A DNA stretch of 64,000 bases, from assembly GCF_000733755.1 (NCBI RefSeq), contig NZ_JPOF01000006.1, positions 186,001-250,000 on the forward strand. The letters run 5' to 3'. Both the position numbers and the translations under genes were made by a program. The DNA is from Lachnoclostridium phytofermentans (GTDB lineage: Bacteria > Bacillota > Clostridia > Lachnospirales > Lachnospiraceae). Positions within the stretch are counted from its first letter, which is position 1. Every line of letters begins with the position of its first letter. Below, piece by piece: positions 60,181 to 64,000 of the stretch. A model generated the notes under the pieces. The model searched no databases, had not been told where the DNA came from, and worked only from the letters and a program-made list of their open reading frames with translations.

Positions 60181-62091
60181 TTAATCAAAGATACGCCATG
60201 CTACGATAAAACGATTACTCCACCAAGAAGTAATATCACGATAAACAATTTTTCCACTTGAGGAAGAAGCATCGATTACCTTACCATTGCCTGCCGCAAT
60301 ACCAACATGTCCTCTAACAACAATGATATCACCAGCTTGTACATTCGATAAACTTGTAATTTTCTTATATTTACCAACATTTCTCCAACCACTTGATGTA
60401 ATATAACTTTGTTTAACACCAACCTGATTTAAACACCAATAAATAAATCCGGAGCAATCAAATGCATTCGGTCCCTTTGCTCCAAGAACATATGGAGATC
60501 CGACCTTAGATTTCGCAACTCGAATTAATTCACTCACACTTCCACTAACTGTTCCGCTATTGGAATTACTGTTTGAAGAATTGTTATTGGATGAACTGTT
60601 ATTTGAGTTGTTGGATGAAGAATTTCCTGAATTATTGGAGTTAGAAGATCCGCTGTTGCTATTGGAATTACCAGAATTATTACTTCCGCTGGAAGTAGAT
60701 CCTGCTTTCACAACATCTGAACTTGTTAACTTTGTCATGGTCATAACGCCAACATTACCATCAGCAGATAAACCATTGTTCTTCTGAAAACTCTTTACCG
60801 CATCTTCTGTAACTTCACCAAAATATCCGGTCATGTTGTCAGAAGAAATATATCCATATTTATTTAATAATTCTTGAACACGCTTAACTGCTTCACCACT
60901 ATCACCAAGCATTAAGCCGTTTGGAACTGCACTAGAGCTGTTTAATACTTCTCTCGTTGAAGGTCCTAAGAAACCGTCCACTACAAGGTCATTTCTTGAC
61001 TGGAACTGTTTTACTGCTATTGATGTATCATTACCATACTTACCATCTGGAGTCGTTGTAAGATAACCTAGTTCTTTTAATCTCTTCTGTGCAGCTAATA
61101 CGATATCTGACTGTTCTCCATAAGCGATAAGGTTTGGTTTCGCTTCTTCACTATAGAGCAAGTCCACCGTCATCTCACCAACTTTACCATCTGAGGCAAG
61201 ACCGTTGTTTTCCTGCATTTTCTTTACAGCGCTTTCTGTTACATCGCCAAAATGCCCTGTTACCATATCAGCAGAAGCAAGATATCCCATTTCATAAAGA
61301 CGTTGTTGGATACGCTTAATATCAGCACCATCCATACCTAATTTAGCAGCATAATGTTTCGCGCTATCCGATAATAACATCTCATAGGTTTCTGGTCCTA
61401 AGATGCCATCTTGTTTTAAATCAGATTGTCTCTGAAACATCGTTACTGCATCGGCAGTAATAGAGCCATAATAATCAGTTGGTTCCGCATCCTCCATAAA
61501 GCCAAGATCCATTAATCTTTGCTGAATTGTCATTACTGTGCTATGTCTCACACCAATCGTATAAAACTTAGGAGCTGGTTCTTCATCAACAATAGGCTCC
61601 TCTTCTTTTTCAAGAGTATCAAGAGGTTCCTCTACGGACATCACCGTAGTATCCTCATTTGCTCCTTCCGCAGAGGATAAAATATCTGAAGTATTATTTT
61701 CGTTAGATAAAGCAATATCTGCTTGATCAGATTCCCCTTGAATATCGTCTGAGTTTTCTTCTAACGAATTATCTTCATTCTCTTGACTCTTTGAGTTCTC
61801 TTGATTTTGAGTCTTATTAGTATTCTCTGTATTTAATGAAGAATTATCTTCTTCGCCCGGATTATCTAATGAAAATGTACCAATCTCATTCTCAAGACTT
61901 CTTGGATTTACATTTATTAAACCAGGTGTTATATCAGTGAAACTAAGTTGTTGTGCAACAAGTGCTCTTGCATTAACCTCCTGCGCATTATTCATTGCTG
62001 AACTATTCGGAGTAGCTACTGCTGCTCCTAAACCAACTACAGCGCCTACAATAGCAATTCTTAACTTATTTTTTCTCATAAATGGTAACAT
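60181..62091 (-). CDS. NlpC/P60 peptidoglycan hydrolase with four PG-binding domains
   Basis: About 636 residues. A basic N-terminus and hydrophobic segment (RIAIVGAVVGLGAAVA) serve as signal peptide. A long acidic Asn/Glu/Ser-rich stretch (about residues 60-180) is followed by four PG_binding_1 domains, each with the pattern IQQRLxxLGY then YG..T..AVxxFQxxNxLxxDGxxG. A Ser/Asn/Gly linker leads to an NlpC/P60 domain with NAFDCSGFIYWCLN (Cys) and GDIIVVRGHVGIAAGNGKVI (His). It should cleave peptide stems in the cell wall. The ATG at 62091 has AAAGGA 10 bases upstream; a TTG at 62169 is in frame but lacks a site. Confidence 0.9.
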   Translation of the reverse strand: MLPFMRKNKLRIAIVGAVVGLGAAVATPNSSAMNNAQEVNARALVAQQLSFTDITPGLINVNPRSLENEIGTFSLDNPGEEDNSSLNTENTNKTQNQENSKSQENEDNSLEENSDDIQGESDQADIALSNENNTSDILSSAEGANEDTTVMSVEEPLDTLEKEEEPIVDEEPAPKFYTIGVRHSTVMTIQQRLMDLGFMEDAEPTDYYGSITADAVTMFQRQSDLKQDGILGPETYEMLLSDSAKHYAAKLGMDGADIKRIQQRLYEMGYLASADMVTGHFGDVTESAVKKMQENNGLASDGKVGEMTVDLLYSEEAKPNLIAYGEQSDIVLAAQKRLKELGYLTTTPDGKYGNDTSIAVKQFQSRNDLVVDGFLGPSTREVLNSSSAVPNGLMLGDSGEAVKRVQELLNKYGYISSDNMTGYFGEVTEDAVKSFQKNNGLSADGNVGVMTMTKLTSSDVVKAGSTSSGSNNSGNSNSNSGSSNSNNSGNSSSNNSNNSSSNNNSSNSNSNSGTVSGSVSELIRVAKSKVGSPYVLGAKGPNAFDCSGFIYWCLNQVGVKQSYITSSGWRNVGKYKKITSLSNVQAGDIIVVRGHVGIAAGNGKVIDASSSSGKIVYRDITSWWSNRFIVAWRIFD

Positions 62092-62427
62092 GAGTTCTGT
62101 TCCTTTCCCGACTTTATAAAGCCTTATCCAATCTAGTATTCTTATTATTGAAATTTCGTTAACATTCAATTTTGTGCTTTTTAAAACTACTATTACAATT
62201 GTACTACGTAAATGTGTCGTAATTATGACAAATTTATTAACTTTTATCTAGTTTTTCTAATTATACAATGTATTTCATAATTTGACAATATTATTCTACC
62301 ATATTTATTCCAATGTGAAAAGCTTCTTTTAATAATTTTGTTAAATTTATTTAATAGGATAGTTATAAAAGAGAGAATAGCTAAGATATTGTTAATAAAT
62401 ATTTCTACTTATGTAATATATCATAGC

Positions 62428-62522
62428 TATCTCCATCTCTCATCTATAGCTTCTTTGTTTAAACTATAGATGAAAGAAGAATATAGCATCTTTGTTTAAA
62501 CTATAGATACGAGATGGAGATA
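62428..62522. repeat. Stem-loop enclosing two 20-base direct repeats
   Basis: Outer arms TATCTCCATCTC (62428-62439) and GAGATGGAGATA (62511-62522) are perfect. Inside, TCTTTGTTTAAACTATAGAT occurs at 62452-62471 and again at 62489-62508, and a third partial copy (GTTCAAACTATAGA) follows at 62531. CATCTATAG (62441-62449) can pair with either CTATAGATG, so alternative folds exist. It lies in the 523-base gap between the NlpC/P60 and DUF6440 genes; the rest of that gap is A+T-rich. Confidence 0.7.
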
Positions 62523-62551
62523 ACCTCTTAGTTCAAACTATAGAAATAATA

Positions 62552-62610
62552 AAAGAGATAACTCAGACTCATTATTAGGTTGCAACCTTTCGAATCTTAA
62601 TTATCTCTTT
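62552..62610 (-). terminator. Terminator of the DUF6440 gene
   Basis: AAAGAGATAA (62552-62561) and TTATCTCTTT (62601-62610) form a 10-bp stem, with an inner GGTTGCAACC hairpin; TTTTATTATT follows on the minus strand. It begins 5 bases past the stop codon. Confidence 0.65.
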
Positions 62611-62614
62611 ATAA

Positions 62615-62812
62615 TTATTTCAAGAATCCATCGTTATATTTATTAATAGGTGTTATCACAGGCTTACCTTCGTTATCTAACAAAACAGTTAATCCACCAG
62701 CGTTTCCATAACAATGAAAAAGATAATTCACTCCGGTTTCTCGATCCACCCAAATTTGGCTCACGTTAGAAAATCCTTGTGAATAGGTCTTTATAAAACG
62801 TTCACTATCCAT
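62615..62812 (-). CDS. DUF6440 family small protein
   Basis: A 65-residue cytoplasmic protein. WVDRETGVNYLFHCYGNAGG and LTVLLDNEGKPVI match DUF6440, a family of small proteins of unknown function widespread in Firmicutes. AAAGGAGG lies 8 bases before the ATG. It stands alone with its own terminator. Confidence 0.85.
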   Translation of the reverse strand: MDSERFIKTYSQGFSNVSQIWVDRETGVNYLFHCYGNAGGLTVLLDNEGKPVITPINKYNDGFLK

Positions 62813-62896
62813 GGTAATCCTCCTTTTTTATCTACATAGGATATTTTCTTCTATAATAATGAAATATTTCATAACCCCTATTTCCTCTGTTTTCTG

Positions 62897-63502
62897 TTAA
62901 CGAAGAACAATTATTACATTAGGCTGTGTTATAGCAGGAATACTCCTCGTCGTTCTACTGAATAAAACAATCATATATTTATTCGATATATTACCACAAT
63001 AAGGTGTACCTCGATCCTCATTTATAATATACGTATTATTCGTAACCTCAAGTTGTAATTGATTATCTTGACTTACTAAAAAGCAGTCAAAAAAATCAGC
63101 TTTTACGAATCGTCCAGGTAACTCTAGAGCAATCACTCTGATTTGATAGCGAGGAGGATAAATTAAAGGCATCGGCTGCATAGGATCATAAAAACCAACC
63201 ACTTTTGCTCCAACTTCATCATAAAAACAATCCACAAAATACGTATTTGCACTGAGAATAAAATGAACCTCATTATTATTTTCTGTCTGTATGGAAAGAT
63301 CATAATACTCAATACAATCTTTTTTTTGTTCTGAGTATACGGTGTCAATATGAACAATCGTCCCGTAGATAGCCACTAATCCACCTTCTTGATTATTCCT
63401 ACGCATCTGTTCTTCCCTTGGTATTGAATAATCACATTCCTCAAACTCTTTTGTATTATATAGGTCCTTTTCACGGTAACAAAAATCTTCATTAAAATCC
63501 AT
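62897..63502 (-). CDS. Conserved protein of unknown function
   Basis: A 201-residue protein. The central part (VAIYGTIVHIDTVYSEQKKD, HFILSANTYFVDC, then EVGAKVVGFYDPMQPMPLIY and PPRYQIRVIAL) is a beta-barrel-like module seen in other uncharacterised Firmicutes proteins; GRFVKADFFD follows. The C-terminal 70 residues carry two further strands (NTYIINEDRGTPYCG, KYMIVLFSR). No signal peptide. The start is the ATG at 63502 with AAGGA 8 bases upstream, inside a triple AAGGAT repeat; an in-frame ATG at 63547 is less likely. Confidence 0.65.
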   Translation of the reverse strand: MDFNEDFCYREKDLYNTKEFEECDYSIPREEQMRRNNQEGGLVAIYGTIVHIDTVYSEQKKDCIEYYDLSIQTENNNEVHFILSANTYFVDCFYDEVGAKVVGFYDPMQPMPLIYPPRYQIRVIALELPGRFVKADFFDCFLVSQDNQLQLEVTNNTYIINEDRGTPYCGNISNKYMIVLFSRTTRSIPAITQPNVIIVLR

Positions 63503-63614
63503 AACTGTAATCCTTATCCTTATCCTTCTATTTAACATATGCTGCATAGAATCATTATGTCTATTGAAAGACAGCTTAGTAAAAACTTCTTAATCCATCT
63601 TAAAATTATAGACC

Positions 63615-64000
63615 TTAAGAAAGATAACCTGCCCCTTTTTTTATCTCTTGTTCGAAAAATAAGTTTTCGACCGCTCTTTCATAATCCGAAAATCGCTCCG
63701 CTTTTCTAATCTTTTTTCTATACTTCTCATCATCGGTAAACATGTATGCCCAGTAATGCCATACTTCTTTCATCTTAAATAATACATCACGGTCACCAGA
63801 CAAAATACGTTTATATTCTATTACTAAGCGTTCATGAAACTCTTTTAAGACACGTTTATCTAAACCCACACCTGATGTAATTTCTTGTATCAGAGCTGGG
63901 TTTGCGATAATTCCTCTTCCAAGCATGATTGCATTCACCTGTGGATATTTGACGATAAAGTTTTTATAATCATTCACAGTAAAAATATCGCCATTATAGC
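63615..64000 (-). CDS. dus: tRNA-dihydrouridine synthase, C-terminal part (runs off the window)
   Basis: The last 128 codons of a Dus-family flavoprotein that reduces uridine to dihydrouridine in tRNA. YNGDIFTVNDYKNFIVKYPQ and AIMLGRGIIANPAL are the FMN phosphate-binding end of the TIM barrel (NGDI and GRG motifs); the helical tRNA-binding domain follows (FHERLVIEYKRILSGDRDVL, MKEVWHYWAYMF). The gene continues past base 64000, so the catalytic Cys is not in view. Confidence 0.88.
   Translation of the reverse strand, partial: YNGDIFTVNDYKNFIVKYPQVNAIMLGRGIIANPALIQEITSGVGLDKRVLKEFHERLVIEYKRILSGDRDVLFKMKEVWHYWAYMFTDDEKYRKKIRKAERFSDYERAVENLFFEQEIKKGAGYLS

Noticed and set aside
60560-60787. 75-codon plus-strand frame rich in Glu and Leu opposite the NlpC/P60 gene
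   Set aside because: It is the antisense of the Ser/Asn linker repeats.

Overview
The window looks like chromosome of a low-G+C, anaerobic, plant-polysaccharide-degrading Clostridia (Lachnospiraceae type). This rests on A+T-rich DNA with strong GGAGG ribosome sites, genes for rhamnogalacturonan and pectin breakdown (GH112, GH105, CE12, PL9), a YtdP-like membrane AraC regulator, an EFR1 ferredoxin and lipid genes of Firmicutes type. The pairing of a GH112 phosphorylase with GH105 recalls Clostridium (Lachnoclostridium) phytofermentans; that species call is inference. No rRNA, tRNA or CRISPR array was seen.

Layout. 1-8.1 kb: a minus-strand rhamnogalacturonan-oligosaccharide locus (two permeases, lipoprotein binding protein, GH105, GH112) with its own membrane AraC regulator. 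8.2-13.4 kb: unknown coiled-coil and membrane proteins plus apolipoprotein N-acyltransferase. 13.7-18.6 kb: TetR regulator divergent from an MMPL exporter and a heptad-repeat surface protein; two matching 13-bp TetR-type dyads sit on the exporter promoter. 18.7-26.8 kb: MFS transporter, DUF1848 protein, two-part chromate-type transporter with LysR and GNAT genes, histidine phosphatase, EFR1 ferredoxin and PlsC.

26.9-39.7 kb is an accessory region unlike the rest. Small, mostly minus-strand genes (tandem GNAT, HD, DUF3788, CPBP protease, DUF998, small unknowns) alternate with decayed gene fragments. The gaps carry copies of one repeat family: a promoter-like module (TTGATA-17 bp-TATTCT in the best copies) upstream of genes and a CTACCAAC hairpin downstream of genes. 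Two long copies begin exactly where neighbouring genes (a P-loop kinase relic and a UvrD relic) are cut off. The region also holds a block visibly richer in G+C (DUF5131, VOC, AraC), an IS110 remnant, and a chimera of two phage-type DNA methyltransferases. It resembles a cassette array without a visible recombinase and is the most interesting part of the window.

40-50 kb: CE12 esterase with hemerythrin and cyclase-family genes; a UgtP-like glycosyltransferase with PlsY; and an exopolysaccharide operon (BcsA-like synthase with PilZ, MBOAT acyltransferase, DHHW protein), which predicts a c-di-GMP-controlled, O-acetylated beta-glucan. 49.8-54.6 kb: two DUF6143-like genes, a Big_2 surface protein, and a MATE pump divergent from a MerR regulator over overlapping promoters with a 19-bp MerR spacer. 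55-64 kb: a PL9 pectate lyase, a large HerA-like protein whose Walker A and B motifs are lost, an NlpC/P60 wall hydrolase with four peptidoglycan-binding domains, two small unknowns and the 3' part of a dihydrouridine synthase gene.
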